Assembly (NCBI GenBank): GCA_052143835.1
Contig: JBKQRV010000136.1
Span: 48,354 to 112,353, forward strand
Direction: 5' to 3'
Length of the DNA stretch: 64,000 nt
Source of the DNA: DASPPM01 sp052143835
GTDB lineage: Bacteria; Pseudomonadota; Alphaproteobacteria; JACZXZ01
Each line of letters opens with the position of its first letter. The first letter of the stretch is position 1. Below are positions 1 through 9,694 of this stretch, in pieces. The notes beneath the pieces were generated by a model that saw only the letters and a list, made by a program, of their open reading frames with translations, did no database searches and was not told the DNA's origin. A program made the position numbers and the translations under genes.

Positions 1-406
1 TGCCGGTCTCGAGCGTCGCCGTGCGCTCAACCGCCCCCGCGACGGCGAGGCACGCGTGCCCGGCGGCGTCGCCGTAGCGATTGCCGCTCGGTCCCGTGGC
101 ACCGCTCTCGGCCAGCGCCCAGTGCGCGGAGAGCCGCTCGCGGGCCGTGCGCGCGAGCAAGAGCGCGTAGGGCTCGGTCGCCGGCCGCATGCCCGCGAGT
201 GCGGCGTCGGGAATTTCCAGCAATGCGCCGCGCGCGCTTCGGGTATAGACAACGGCACCGCCGAGAAAATAGGCCGAGGCACCGGGAACGGCGAGGAGTG
301 CGGCCGAGACGAGACCGCCGGTCGACGACTCCGCAACGGCGATGGTCTCGCCGCGCGCCTTGAGGAGGGCGGCGGCCTTTTCCGCAAGGGGGAGCAGGTC
401 ATTCAT
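1..406 (-). CDS. CinA-family nicotinamide-nucleotide amidohydrolase (3' end outside window)
   Basis: Reading leftward from the ATG at 404-406, the protein starts MNDLLPLAEKAAALLKARGE and continues with the CinA C-terminal domain signature VAESSTGGLVSAALLAVPG (about residues 23-41), then FLGGAVVYT, and later ESGATGPSGNRYGDAAGHA. Stand-alone CinA C-domain proteins deamidate nicotinamide mononucleotide to nicotinate mononucleotide in pyridine-nucleotide salvage. About 135 residues are present and the family is usually about 160-170, so only a short C-terminal piece is missing beyond the window edge. It points away from leuA and is probably a separate unit. The family is clear; the in vivo substrate is known only by family. 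Confidence 0.85.
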   Translation of the reverse strand, partial: MNDLLPLAEKAAALLKARGETIAVAESSTGGLVSAALLAVPGASAYFLGGAVVYTRSARGALLEIPDAALAGMRPATEPYALLLARTARERLSAHWALAESGATGPSGNRYGDAAGHACLAVAGAVERTATLETG

Positions 407-1006
407 GACGCTTTGCCTTCCTCGTTCATAGCTGGCTGGGTGGGCGCCGCGCAGGGAGAGGCGCAGAGTGTTCGGCGCGGCAAGGAAGCGCAAGGGGTCT
501 CTGCCAGATTCGCCGGGCCACTATCCTTGGGCCGACTCGCAAGCCGCGAAATCGGTGCGAAGTCAAAGCCTTGCACCTCCTTGCCGGCTCAGCACCGCGG
601 GGCGCGAACCGCTGCAAACAGGTATTAAACGGGCACAAAGGCCTTGCGGGCTTTGGCCGAAACATCGTAAAGATAGCCCGCGCCTTGATTCTCAAGCGTT
701 TTTTGCCCGAATCACGGCGTTGGACATGAGGATTGCCAAGCGTTCCCAAGGGCCTAGCCCCTGGGGAGGGCCCCGAGAGAGCGAATGGACCGCAGTCGAG
801 CCATCTTCTTCTTCTTCTCTGCCGGCGTGCCGCTTGCGGCGCGGCTCCCTTCGCGTGCCCTCGACCTCCTTTCCCGCCGGCTCCTCCGTGGTGGCGCGGC
901 ACTCCGACTTAGCTGCCCCTGAGCGTCGTCCCGGGATCTCACCGGGCGTTCAGGGGAGAAAGATCGGCGTGCGCTTGCATCATGTTCAAAGCGGAGGATC
1001 CAGACC
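407..1006. other. 600-bp gap upstream of leuA, no convincing gene
   Basis: Every frame here is open for a stretch because of high GC, and none reads like a conserved protein. Two things may matter. A 45-codon frame at 785-922 begins ATG and contains four TTC (Phe) codons in a row (806-817). A nested hairpin follows its stop at about 917-957 (outer arms CCCCTGA/TCAGGGG, inner arms CCCGG/CCGGG) with no T-run after it. This could be a structured leader for leuA or chance. The piece 541-564 resembles one arm of the hairpin repeat at 30.5 kb. No clear -35/-10 pair was found. Confidence 0.4.
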
Positions 1007-2554
1007 ATGACCAGTAGCTCGAACCGCGTCGTCATATTCGACACCACGCTGAGAGACGGCGAGCAGTCGCCCGGCTGCTCCATGAACCTCGAGGAGAAGC
1101 TGCGCGTGGCGCAAGTGCTTGAGGAAATGCGGGTCGACGTCATCGAGGCCGGCTTCCCCATCGCGTCCAACGGCGATTTCGAGGCCGTGCGCGAGGTGGC
1201 CAAGGTGATCAGGACCTCGCGCGTCGCCGGGCTCGCGCGCGCGGCGCGGCGCGACATCGACCGCGCCTGGGAGGCCCTCCAAGGCGCCGCGCGTCCGCGT
1301 CTCCACACCTTCCTCTCCACCAGCCCGCTCCACATGAAGTACAAGCTCCAGATGGAGCCGGAGCAGGTCCACGAGGCGGTGGTCGACAGCGTGAGCTACG
1401 CCCGCAGGCTGTGCGACGACGTCGAGTGGTCGCCGGAGGACGGCTCGCGCACCGAGCACGATTTTCTCTGCCGCTGCGTCGAGAGCGCGATCAAGGCGGG
1501 GGCCGGCACGATCAACATCCCGGACACGGTCGGCTACGCCGTACCGGAGGAGTTCGCGGCCCTTATCGCCATGCTGATGAACCGCGTGCCCAACATCGAC
1601 AAGGCGGTCATCTCGGTCCATTGCCATAACGACCTGGGGCTCGCGGTCGCCAATTCGCTCGCCGCCGTGAGGGCGGGAGCGCGTCAGGTCGAGTGCACCA
1701 TCAACGGCATCGGCGAGCGCGCGGGCAACGCCTCGCTCGAGGAGATCGTGATGGCGCTGCGCACGCGCCACGACGCGATGCCCTACACGAGCGGGATCAA
1801 GACCGAGCTCATCACCAAGGCCTCGCGCCTCGTCTCCACCATCACCGGCTTTCAGGTCCAGCCCAACAAGGCGATCGTGGGCGCCAACGCCTTCGCGCAC
1901 GAGGCGGGCATCCATCAGGACGGCGTGCTCAAGAACGCCCAGACCTACGAGATCATGACGCCGGAGTCGGTGGGGCTCAACCGCTCGACGCTCGTCATGG
2001 GCAAGCATTCGGGCCGGCACGCCTTCCGCGAGAAGCTCAAGGAGCTGGGCTTCGAGCTCGGCGACAACATGCTCCAGGAGGCCTTCCGCCGCTTCAAGGA
2101 GCTGGCGGACAAGAAGAAGGACGTATATGACGAAGACATCATCGCCCTCGTCGACGACGAGGTCGGGCGCAGCAAGGACCACATCAGGTTCGTCTCGCTC
2201 CAGGTCGTCTGCGGATCGAAGGGGCCGCAAACCGCCGATCTCGAGCTCGAGATCGACGGCACGGTCAAGCTGGCGCATGCAACCGGGGACGGTCCAGTCG
2301 ATGCGACGTTCAATTGCATCAAGAAGCTCGTTCCCCACACCGCCCGGCTGCAGCTCTTTCAGGTGCAGGCCGTGACCGGAGGCACCGACGCGCAGGCCGA
2401 GGTGACCGTGCGCCTCGAGGAAGAGGGCAAGACGGTGAACGGTCAGGGCGCCGATACCGACACGCTCGTGGCGTCGTGTCGCGCTTACGTCCACGCCCTC
2501 AACAAGCTGCTGATCAAGCGGGAGAAGACCGAGCCTGCGGCACTCTCGGCTTGA
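1007..2554 (+). CDS. leuA: 2-isopropylmalate synthase
   Basis: Catalyses acetyl-CoA plus 2-oxoisovalerate to 2-isopropylmalate, the first committed step of leucine synthesis. The 515-residue length is that of the long LeuA form. The N-terminal TIM barrel begins with DTTLRDGEQSPG (residues 12-23; Asp12 is the metal ligand), carries HCHNDLGLA with metal ligands His205 and His207, and has the NGIGERAGNASLEEIVMAL stretch. A linker subdomain follows (GKHSGRHAF), then a C-terminal regulatory LeuA dimer domain from about residue 385, the site of leucine feedback in known enzymes. The ATG has only a weak upstream GGAGGA. It lies just upstream of the mre operon, an arrangement common in alphaproteobacteria, but 206 bp separate them, so co-transcription is uncertain. 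Confidence 0.96.
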   Translation: MTSSSNRVVIFDTTLRDGEQSPGCSMNLEEKLRVAQVLEEMRVDVIEAGFPIASNGDFEAVREVAKVIRTSRVAGLARAARRDIDRAWEALQGAARPRLHTFLSTSPLHMKYKLQMEPEQVHEAVVDSVSYARRLCDDVEWSPEDGSRTEHDFLCRCVESAIKAGAGTINIPDTVGYAVPEEFAALIAMLMNRVPNIDKAVISVHCHNDLGLAVANSLAAVRAGARQVECTINGIGERAGNASLEEIVMALRTRHDAMPYTSGIKTELITKASRLVSTITGFQVQPNKAIVGANAFAHEAGIHQDGVLKNAQTYEIMTPESVGLNRSTLVMGKHSGRHAFREKLKELGFELGDNMLQEAFRRFKELADKKKDVYDEDIIALVDDEVGRSKDHIRFVSLQVVCGSKGPQTADLELEIDGTVKLAHATGDGPVDATFNCIKKLVPHTARLQLFQVQAVTGGTDAQAEVTVRLEEEGKTVNGQGADTDTLVASCRAYVHALNKLLIKREKTEPAALSA

Positions 2555-2760
2555 TCGCGACTATTCGGACCGAGAAATTCGTGATACGCCAGGGCCTCTC
2601 ACCCTGCCGCCGCTTCGCGATGGGATTGAGCCGCAGAGCGGTCAAGGCCGCGAGGCGGGTCGATGCAAGCGCGAGGCGGGCGGGTGAGGGGTTAGTCGCG
2701 ATTTTGAGAGCCGGCACTCGATACCCGGTTCGGGAATAGAAGCTCGAGGAAGTGATTCGT

Positions 2761-3801
<1,041 letters not shown>

Positions 3802-3894
3802 TGCTATATTTCAACGGGCGAAGGGCGGTTACGCCGGGCTGCCGGCGTAGGGGACCTTTCGGCGGATCAGGGCGCTCAACGAAGGGCGAGGGAC

Positions 3895-4791
3895 GTGAAG
3901 CCGCGTGGCGGTTCGATCATGCGCTACGCAGCGCCGCTCAAGGCGGCGGCGCAGCGCTTTGCCTTCCTCATGCTGATCGCGGGTGCGGTCGGCCTCATCA
4001 TTCTCGGCAAGGCCGATGCCATCCTGATCGAGCGCCTTCGTGTCGCGGTGACCGACGCCTTCGCCCCCATTCTCGCGGGCCTCGCCCGGCCGATGGCAAC
4101 CGTCGAGCACGCGATCGACGAGGTGCGCGCGCTCGTACATTTGCGCTCCGAGAACGAGCGTCTGCGGCAAGACAACGCCGAGCTCAAGCGCTGGGAGCAG
4201 CTGGCGCGCGAGCTCGCGGCCCAGAACCAAGCCTTGAGAGAGACCCTGAATTTCGTGCCGCACAGCGAAGAGCGCAGCATTACCGGACGCGTGATCGCGG
4301 ATTCCGGCGGTGCCTTCGTGCGCAGCCTGCTCGTCGACGCCGGCACGCGCGACGGCGTCGCCAAGGGCCAGGCCGTGGTGGTGGGCCAGGGCCTCATCGG
4401 GCGCATCGCCGAAGTGGGCGACATCTCCTCGCGCGCACTCCTCATCACCGACCTCAATTCGCGCATTCCGGTGGTCGTCGAATCGACGCGCGACCACGCC
4501 ATCCTTGCGGGCGACAATACCGACCTGCCGCGGCTCCTTTATCTTCCGCCCAACCTTTCGCTGGCGCCCGGCACGCGCATCGTCACCTCGGGCGACGGCG
4601 GGGCGTTCCCGCCGGGTCTGCCGATCGGCACCATCTCCTCGGTCGGTGACGGCGGCGTACGCGTGCAGCCCTTCGCCAACTGGAGCCGGATCGAGTACGT
4701 CCGCATCATCGATTACGGCCTCAAGGGCATCCTGGGCCCGCTCGATCCGCTGCCCGCCCCCGTCCGCGGCAAACGCGCGGCGCGGCCGTGA
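3895..4791 (+). CDS. mreC: rod shape-determining protein MreC
   Basis: Periplasmic scaffold that links MreB and MreD to PBP2. Layout fits the family: a short cytoplasmic start, one membrane segment (about residues 22-40, FLMLIAGAVGLIILG), a coiled-coil (about 75-120, rich in E/L/Q), then the double beta-barrel domain with GRVIADSGGAFVRSLLVDAG, VVGQGLIGRIAEVG and VTSGDGGAFPPGLPIGTI. The GTG at 3895 gives 298 residues and has AAGGG 8 nt upstream; an ATG at 3919 is possible. Its stop overlaps the mreD start by 4 bp, so the two are translationally coupled. Confidence 0.93.
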   Translation: MKPRGGSIMRYAAPLKAAAQRFAFLMLIAGAVGLIILGKADAILIERLRVAVTDAFAPILAGLARPMATVEHAIDEVRALVHLRSENERLRQDNAELKRWEQLARELAAQNQALRETLNFVPHSEERSITGRVIADSGGAFVRSLLVDAGTRDGVAKGQAVVVGQGLIGRIAEVGDISSRALLITDLNSRIPVVVESTRDHAILAGDNTDLPRLLYLPPNLSLAPGTRIVTSGDGGAFPPGLPIGTISSVGDGGVRVQPFANWSRIEYVRIIDYGLKGILGPLDPLPAPVRGKRAARP

Positions 4792-5303
4792 TCGCGGTGC
4801 TTGCACTCCAGCTCGACCGCGCGGCGCGCAGGCTGTTTCCTTTTGCGCTCTCAGCCCTTCTTGTCGTCTTGAGCGTGGTGCCGCTGCCGGTTCCGGGTTA
4901 CGGGCTCGTCGTGCCCTCCTTCGCGCTGATGGCGGTCTATTACTGGGCGATCCATCGGCCGGATCTCCTGCCGGCGCCGGCGGTCTTCGTCCTCGGGCTG
5001 CTCGAGGACATCCTGACGGGGGCGCCGACCGGCCTCAACACCCTCGTCCTCCTCCTTGTCTACGGCGTCATGCGCAACCAGCGCCGGCCGTTCCTCGGCA
5101 AGCCCTTCGCGGTCATGTGGTTCGGCTTCTTCGTGGTGGCCCCCGCGGCGAGCTTCGCTCACTGGCTCTTCGCCTCGGCACTCGCCGGCCGGCTCGTTCC
5201 GGCGCACACGGCCTTCATCCAGTGCCTGCTGACGCTCGCACTCTATCCGTGGCTGACCTGGCTCTTTGCCGCCGGCCAGCGCGCCTTCCTCAGGCGCAAC
5301 TGA
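4788..5303 (+). CDS. mreD: rod shape-determining protein MreD
   Basis: Small integral membrane protein of the elongasome, binding MreC and PBP2. The 171-residue product has about five hydrophobic segments and typical MreD features: an early LSVVPLPVPGYGLVVPSFAL stretch and GLLEDILTGAPTGLN, close to the family G-x-x-x-D-x-x-x-G motif. It starts at a GTG inside the mreC stop (GTGA) and ends 7 bp before the PBP2 gene. Weakly conserved as usual for MreD; position in the operon makes the call firm. Confidence 0.9.
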   Translation: MIAVLALQLDRAARRLFPFALSALLVVLSVVPLPVPGYGLVVPSFALMAVYYWAIHRPDLLPAPAVFVLGLLEDILTGAPTGLNTLVLLLVYGVMRNQRRPFLGKPFAVMWFGFFVVAPAASFAHWLFASALAGRLVPAHTAFIQCLLTLALYPWLTWLFAAGQRAFLRRN

Positions 5304-5310
5304 GCTCCCG

Positions 5311-7203
5311 ATGCAGCTCGATCAATTCCAGAGCAAGCAGTTCGGCCGCCGTGCCGCCTTCGTCGTAGGCGGCAAAGTGGCGCTGCTCTCGGCCCTCGTC
5401 GCCCGCATGTACTATCTCCAGGTCCTGCAGTCGGAACGGTATCAGACGCTTGCCGAGGACAACCGCATCAATCTGCGCCTCCTGCCGCCGCCGCGTGGGC
5501 GCATCCTCGACCGCTTCGGGCGGCCCGTGGCGCTCAATCGGCAGAACTACCGCGTCGTCATCGTGCCGGAGGACGCCGGCGACCTGAGCGCCACCCTCGA
5601 CCGCCTGGCCAAGGTCGTGCCCTTGGCGGATGCCGAGCGGCGCCGCGTGTTGCGCGATGCCGAGCGCAATCGCCCCTTCGTCCCGATCACGGTGCGCGAA
5701 AACCTGAGCTGGGAGGAGTTCTCCCGCGTCGAGGTCAACATGCCCGATCTCGCGGGCGTGCGCACCGAGGTCGGCCGCATCCGCGATTATCCTTACGGCC
5801 CGTCCTTCGCCCACATCGTGGGATACGTGGCCACGGCGTCCGACAAGGAGCTCGATGGCGATCCGCTCCTCGAGCTGCCGGACTTCCGCATCGGCAAGGC
5901 GGGTGCGGAGAAGGTCTACGACTTGGCATTGCGCGGCTCGGTCGGCACCTCGCAGGTCGAGGTGAACGCGCGGGGCCGGGTCATCCGCGAGCTCGCGCGC
6001 GACGAGGGCGAGCCGGGCAAAGACGTGACGCTCAGCATCGACTTCGGCCTGCAGCAGTACCTTACCCAGCGCATCGCGAATGAGCGCAGTGCCGCCGCCG
6101 TGCTCATGGACCCGCACTCGGGCGAGGTGCTGGCCATGGCCTCGACCCCGAGCTTCGAGCCCAACGAGTTCAACGAGGGTCTTTCGGCCGCGCGCTGGCA
6201 GACGCTCACCAGCGACCCGCTTTCCCCGCTCACCAACAAGGTGATCGGCGGACAGTATCCGCCGGGGTCGACCTTCAAGGTGGCGGTGGCGCTGGCGGCG
6301 CTCGAGTCGGGCGCGACCACTCCGAACACCAAGTTCAATTGCCCGGGCTACCTCGAGCTCGGCGATACGCGCTTCCATTGCTGGAAGCCCCAGGGCCACG
6401 GCCTGCTCGACATGCACGGCGGCATCAAGAACTCCTGCGACGTCTACTTCTACGAGACCGCTCGGCGCACCGGCGTCGATCGCATCGCCGAGATGGCGCG
6501 CCGTCTCGGCATGGGGGCGATAACCGGCATCGATCTCACCGGCGAGCGGCCCGGCCTCATCCCGACGCGCGCGTGGAAGAAGGCGACGCTCGGGCAGGCC
6601 TGGACGCAGGGCGAGACGCTCGTCACCGGCATCGGACAGGGTTTCGTGCTGACCACGCCGCTTCAGCTCGTGCTCATGCTCTCGCGCGTGGTGAACGGCG
6701 GCAAGGCGGTGGTTCCGCGCACCGTGCGCAAGCCGCCCGAGGGCGGCCTCATCCAGGCGAGCTTCGCGGAGGGCGAGCCGCCGCCCTCGCTCGGCATTGC
6801 CGACGCCTCGCTCCAGGTCCTCTTGAGCGGCATGAACGCGGTCGTCAACGAGGGCGGCACCGCGCACGGCGCCCGCATCGCGCAGTCCGGCATGGAGATG
6901 GGCGGCAAGTCCGGCACCTCGCAAGTGCGCCGCATCACCGCCGCCGAGCGGGAGCACAAGAAGCGTGGGCCCGAGGACCGGCCCTGGCGCGAGCGCGACA
7001 ACGCGCTTTTCATTGCCTACGCCCCCGTTTCGGCGCCGCGCTATGCCTGCGCGGTCGTCATCGAGCACGCGGGGAGCGGCGGCTCGATCGCAGCAGCCCC
7101 CATCGCCCGCGATCTCCTCATCGAGGCGCAGACGCGCGATCCGCTCTCCGGCAGGCCGAGCGAACCCTTGGCCGGGCGCGGCAAGCAAGAGGTGCCGAGC
7201 TGA
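5311..7203 (+). CDS. mrdA: penicillin-binding protein 2 (elongasome transpeptidase)
   Basis: D,D-transpeptidase that crosslinks peptidoglycan in the side wall, paired with the glycosyltransferase RodA. From the ATG at 5311 the 630-residue protein has one N-terminal membrane anchor (about 15-36), the PBP dimerization/pedestal domain, and a transpeptidase domain with all three motifs: STFK (catalytic Ser320, Lys323), SCD in place of SxN, and KSGT. PPRGRILDRFG near residue 60 is the usual PBP2 N-terminal signature. The longer frame upstream of 5311 overlaps mreD and lacks family similarity. Its TGA overlaps the rodA ATG by one base. Confidence 0.96.
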   Translation: MQLDQFQSKQFGRRAAFVVGGKVALLSALVARMYYLQVLQSERYQTLAEDNRINLRLLPPPRGRILDRFGRPVALNRQNYRVVIVPEDAGDLSATLDRLAKVVPLADAERRRVLRDAERNRPFVPITVRENLSWEEFSRVEVNMPDLAGVRTEVGRIRDYPYGPSFAHIVGYVATASDKELDGDPLLELPDFRIGKAGAEKVYDLALRGSVGTSQVEVNARGRVIRELARDEGEPGKDVTLSIDFGLQQYLTQRIANERSAAAVLMDPHSGEVLAMASTPSFEPNEFNEGLSAARWQTLTSDPLSPLTNKVIGGQYPPGSTFKVAVALAALESGATTPNTKFNCPGYLELGDTRFHCWKPQGHGLLDMHGGIKNSCDVYFYETARRTGVDRIAEMARRLGMGAITGIDLTGERPGLIPTRAWKKATLGQAWTQGETLVTGIGQGFVLTTPLQLVLMLSRVVNGGKAVVPRTVRKPPEGGLIQASFAEGEPPPSLGIADASLQVLLSGMNAVVNEGGTAHGARIAQSGMEMGGKSGTSQVRRITAAEREHKKRGPEDRPWRERDNALFIAYAPVSAPRYACAVVIEHAGSGGSIAAAPIARDLLIEAQTRDPLSGRPSEPLAGRGKQEVPS

Positions 7204-8357
7204 TGGCAAGCCTCGGTCACATCCGCGGCGAGGTGCGCATGTCGCTTGCCGAGAAGCTCTGGCAGGTGAACTGGAGCCTGGTGCTCCTTGTGGCCCTCCT
7301 CTGCGGCATCGGTTTCGCCATGCTTTATTCGGCGGCGAACGGCAGCTGGGATCCCTGGGCGTCGCGCCAAATGATCCGCTTCGGGGTCGGACTCGTCCTC
7401 ATGCTCGGCGCGGCACTTGTCGACATTCGCCACTGGATGCGCCTCGCCTATCCCATCTATTTCGTGGCGCTCGTGCTCCTCGGCGCCGTCGACGTGGTGG
7501 GGGCTGACGCCATGGGGGCGCAGCGCTGGCTCGACCTCAAGGTGATCCAGCTGCAGCCTTCCGAGATCATGAAGGTGGCCCTCGTGCTGGCGCTTGCACG
7601 CTACTTCCACGGTGTCGGTCCCGAGCAGATCGGGCGCATCACGGTCGTCTTCGTCCCGCTCCTCCTGGTGGTCGCCCCGGTGTTCCTGGTCTTGAAGCAG
7701 CCCGACCTCGGCACCGCCATCATGCTGCTGGCGAGCGGGGGAGTGCTCTTCTTCTTGGCGGGCGTGCGCCTGTGGAAATTCGCCGCCGTGCTGGTGGCGG
7801 GGCTCGCTGCCGTGCCGCTCGCCTGGCATTTTCTCCACGGCTACCAGAAGGCGCGCATCCTCACCTTCCTCGATCCGGAGCGCGATCCGCTCGGCACCGG
7901 CTACCATATCCTGCAGTCCAAGATCGCGCTCGGCTCCGGCGGCATCCTCGGCAAGGGCTTCCTCGAGGGCACCCAGAGCCACCTCAACTTCCTCCCCGAG
8001 AAGGCGACGGACTTCATCTTCACCATGCTGGCGGAGGAGTTCGGCATCATCGGCGGCCTCGCGCTCCTGAGCCTCTATGTGCTGCTCATCGTCTACGGGA
8101 TCGCCGTGGCGCTGCGCGCGCGCAGCCAGTTCGGACGCCTGCTCGCGATGGGGATCACCGTCACCTTCTTCCTCTATGTCTTCGTCAACATCGCCATGGT
8201 GATGGGGCTCATTCCGGTGGTCGGCGTGCCGCTCCCGCTGGTCTCCTACGGCGGCACCGCCATGCTCTCGATCCTCTTCGCCTTCGGCCTGGTGATCGGC
8301 GTCTACGTCCACCGCGACGTCCGCATCGGCCGCCGCGGCGTCGAGAGCGGGCTCTGA
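7203..8357 (+). CDS. rodA: SEDS peptidoglycan glycosyltransferase RodA
   Basis: Multi-pass membrane enzyme that polymerises lipid II into glycan strands for elongation, partner of PBP2. The 384-residue protein shows about ten hydrophobic helices and SEDS signatures: FAMLYSAANGSWDPWASRQ, RWLDLKVIQLQPSEIMKVAL, KQPDLGTAIMLLASG, SKIALGSGGILGKGFLEGTQ, LPEKATDFIFTMLAEEFG and VGVPLPLVSYGGTAML near the C-terminus. The ATG shares one base with the mrdA stop. It is the last gene of the operon; tRNA-Lys follows 122 bp later. Confidence 0.96.
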   Translation: MASLGHIRGEVRMSLAEKLWQVNWSLVLLVALLCGIGFAMLYSAANGSWDPWASRQMIRFGVGLVLMLGAALVDIRHWMRLAYPIYFVALVLLGAVDVVGADAMGAQRWLDLKVIQLQPSEIMKVALVLALARYFHGVGPEQIGRITVVFVPLLLVVAPVFLVLKQPDLGTAIMLLASGGVLFFLAGVRLWKFAAVLVAGLAAVPLAWHFLHGYQKARILTFLDPERDPLGTGYHILQSKIALGSGGILGKGFLEGTQSHLNFLPEKATDFIFTMLAEEFGIIGGLALLSLYVLLIVYGIAVALRARSQFGRLLAMGITVTFFLYVFVNIAMVMGLIPVVGVPLPLVSYGGTAMLSILFAFGLVIGVYVHRDVRIGRRGVESGL

Positions 8358-8479
8358 GGCGGTGCTTTCCGGCGCCGTGGTCAGCGCCGCACCCGCCGCC
8401 GCCGGGGCGCGCATCCCGCGGGCGAAGCCTATCGACAAGCCGGGAGGGCTTTGCTATACCCCCTCGCTCCCACGCTTCG

Positions 8480-8555
<76 letters not shown>

Positions 8556-8878
8556 ATCCCTTCCGGCAAGGCATTCGCCAAGGCCCAGCGGATTTGTCGC
8601 CGGCGCCGAGCGTGGTGGCAGGCGAGCCGTCTTCACGCTTTGCGGCCTCCTTCTCCACATCCGGCGCGCGACGAATATCGGCGCACGCCCGATGAGCCGT
8701 TGGCGGCGCGACCGCCGAAGATCGGCGCAGAAAAACCGGAGCCGCGCGAGGCGGCTCCAGGGAGGTGCAAGCGTGCGCCGTGGCGGTCGGGGCCCGGGAC
8801 CGCAACGCCTTCCCGACAGGCGTGCGTCCCGCGCCCGGTCACGATCGCTGCATGGGGCTCACGACGGCAGCCCGCTTA
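8556..8878. other. 323-bp gap between tRNA-Lys and a convergent operon
   Basis: I see no gene here. It holds the intrinsic terminator of the minus-strand operon (8731-8758) and otherwise GC-rich sequence without clear signals. The short frames that cross it look like antisense noise. Confidence 0.6.
8731..8758 (-). terminator. intrinsic terminator of the minus-strand accessory operon
   Basis: On the minus strand the 8-bp stem GGAGCCGC/GCGGCTCC with a 5-nt loop is followed by GG and then five T (plus-strand AAAAA at 8731-8735). It lies about 120 bp downstream of the last gene, whose stop is at 8879-8881, and is oriented to end that transcript. It would also insulate the tRNA-Lys/rodA unit. 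Confidence 0.7.
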
Positions 8879-9688
8879 TCATGCCGCCGCTGCATCCACG
8901 GTCGTCGTGATGGGCTGTCCGAGCGGACGTCCCACGTCGGTCACGTCGGCGCGCAGAAACGTGGCCATCGCATAGCGGCGCGGGGCCGTCAACAGCATGA
9001 ACTCGGTCAGCGGCAGCTCGCCATCCGGCTGGTAACCGTCCGAGGGCCGGTTTCGCCATACTCCGAGCTCGGCCCCCGCGAAGCCGTAGATGTTGTAGGT
9101 GTAATTGCGGGCGACCGGCCATTCCGCTATGCCGATGAGCCAGCTCCAACGCCAATGCACCGCTGCCCAGATGTGAAGAAGACGCATGAGCGGCCGCACG
9201 ACGGTACCATTGGCTTGATCGCGATCGACGCAGACCGACAGCGAGACCACCACCGGACAGGCCTCGATCAGGCGTGCCGTGGGGGCGGTGACCACGCAGC
9301 GCTCGCGCTGCCGTGCCATGCCCGGCACATCGTCGTAGTAGAAGCGGAGGGAAGTCAGCTCCTCCGCCAGCGTCGTCTCGATCCATTTGAGGCGTAAGCC
9401 GGCGGAAGCCACCGGATTGTCGCCTCGGTAGAGGAACATGGCGAAGAAGTTCGTCTCGTTCAGGACGCTCTGGTAGGCGGGATTCACGATTTGGAAGAGG
9501 TGCATGCGGTCCTTGCGCGCCTCCTGGAAGCGAACAAGGTGAGCGACGTCGTGCGTGGCCCTCGGTTCCAAATCCAACTGCTCGAGCGCGCGCACGAGCG
9601 GCGGAACCAAAGTGCGGGAGGCCAATCTGTGTGTGTCTCTATCGATTCCCTGTCTGGTGAAGCGGAAGTATTGTTGATAGTGGTCCAT
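8879..9688 (-). CDS. putative GNAT-like protein, function unknown
   Basis: I do not recognise this 269-residue protein as a named family. Its middle has a GNAT-like order: a strand with GDNPVASAGLRLKWIETTLA, then VVSLSVCVDRDQANGTVVRP (where the acyl-CoA-binding motif A would fall, though the canonical Q/R-x-x-G-x-G/A is poor), a helix LMRLLHIWAAVHW, a strand WLIGIAEWP, and a Tyr/Phe-rich segment YTYNIYGFAGAE where motif B Tyr often sits. No signal peptide or membrane helix. The stop of the HTH/PAS-like gene is 6 bp upstream, so the two form an operon. An acyltransferase would fit the nearby acyl carrier protein and acyl-AMP ligase, but that is inference from context and a weak fold reading. 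Confidence 0.5.
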   Translation of the reverse strand: MDHYQQYFRFTRQGIDRDTHRLASRTLVPPLVRALEQLDLEPRATHDVAHLVRFQEARKDRMHLFQIVNPAYQSVLNETNFFAMFLYRGDNPVASAGLRLKWIETTLAEELTSLRFYYDDVPGMARQRERCVVTAPTARLIEACPVVVSLSVCVDRDQANGTVVRPLMRLLHIWAAVHWRWSWLIGIAEWPVARNYTYNIYGFAGAELGVWRNRPSDGYQPDGELPLTEFMLLTAPRRYAMATFLRADVTDVGRPLGQPITTTVDAAAA

Positions 9689-9694
9689 GGCTTT

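Noticed and set aside
806..817. TTC simple-sequence repeat as a phase-variation tract
   Set aside because: The tract is only about four units long and lies in a region without a supported gene.
426..1344. Several open frames on both strands upstream of and antisense to leuA
   Set aside because: They are long only because of high GC, contain low-complexity Arg/Ala/Ser-rich sequence and match no family.
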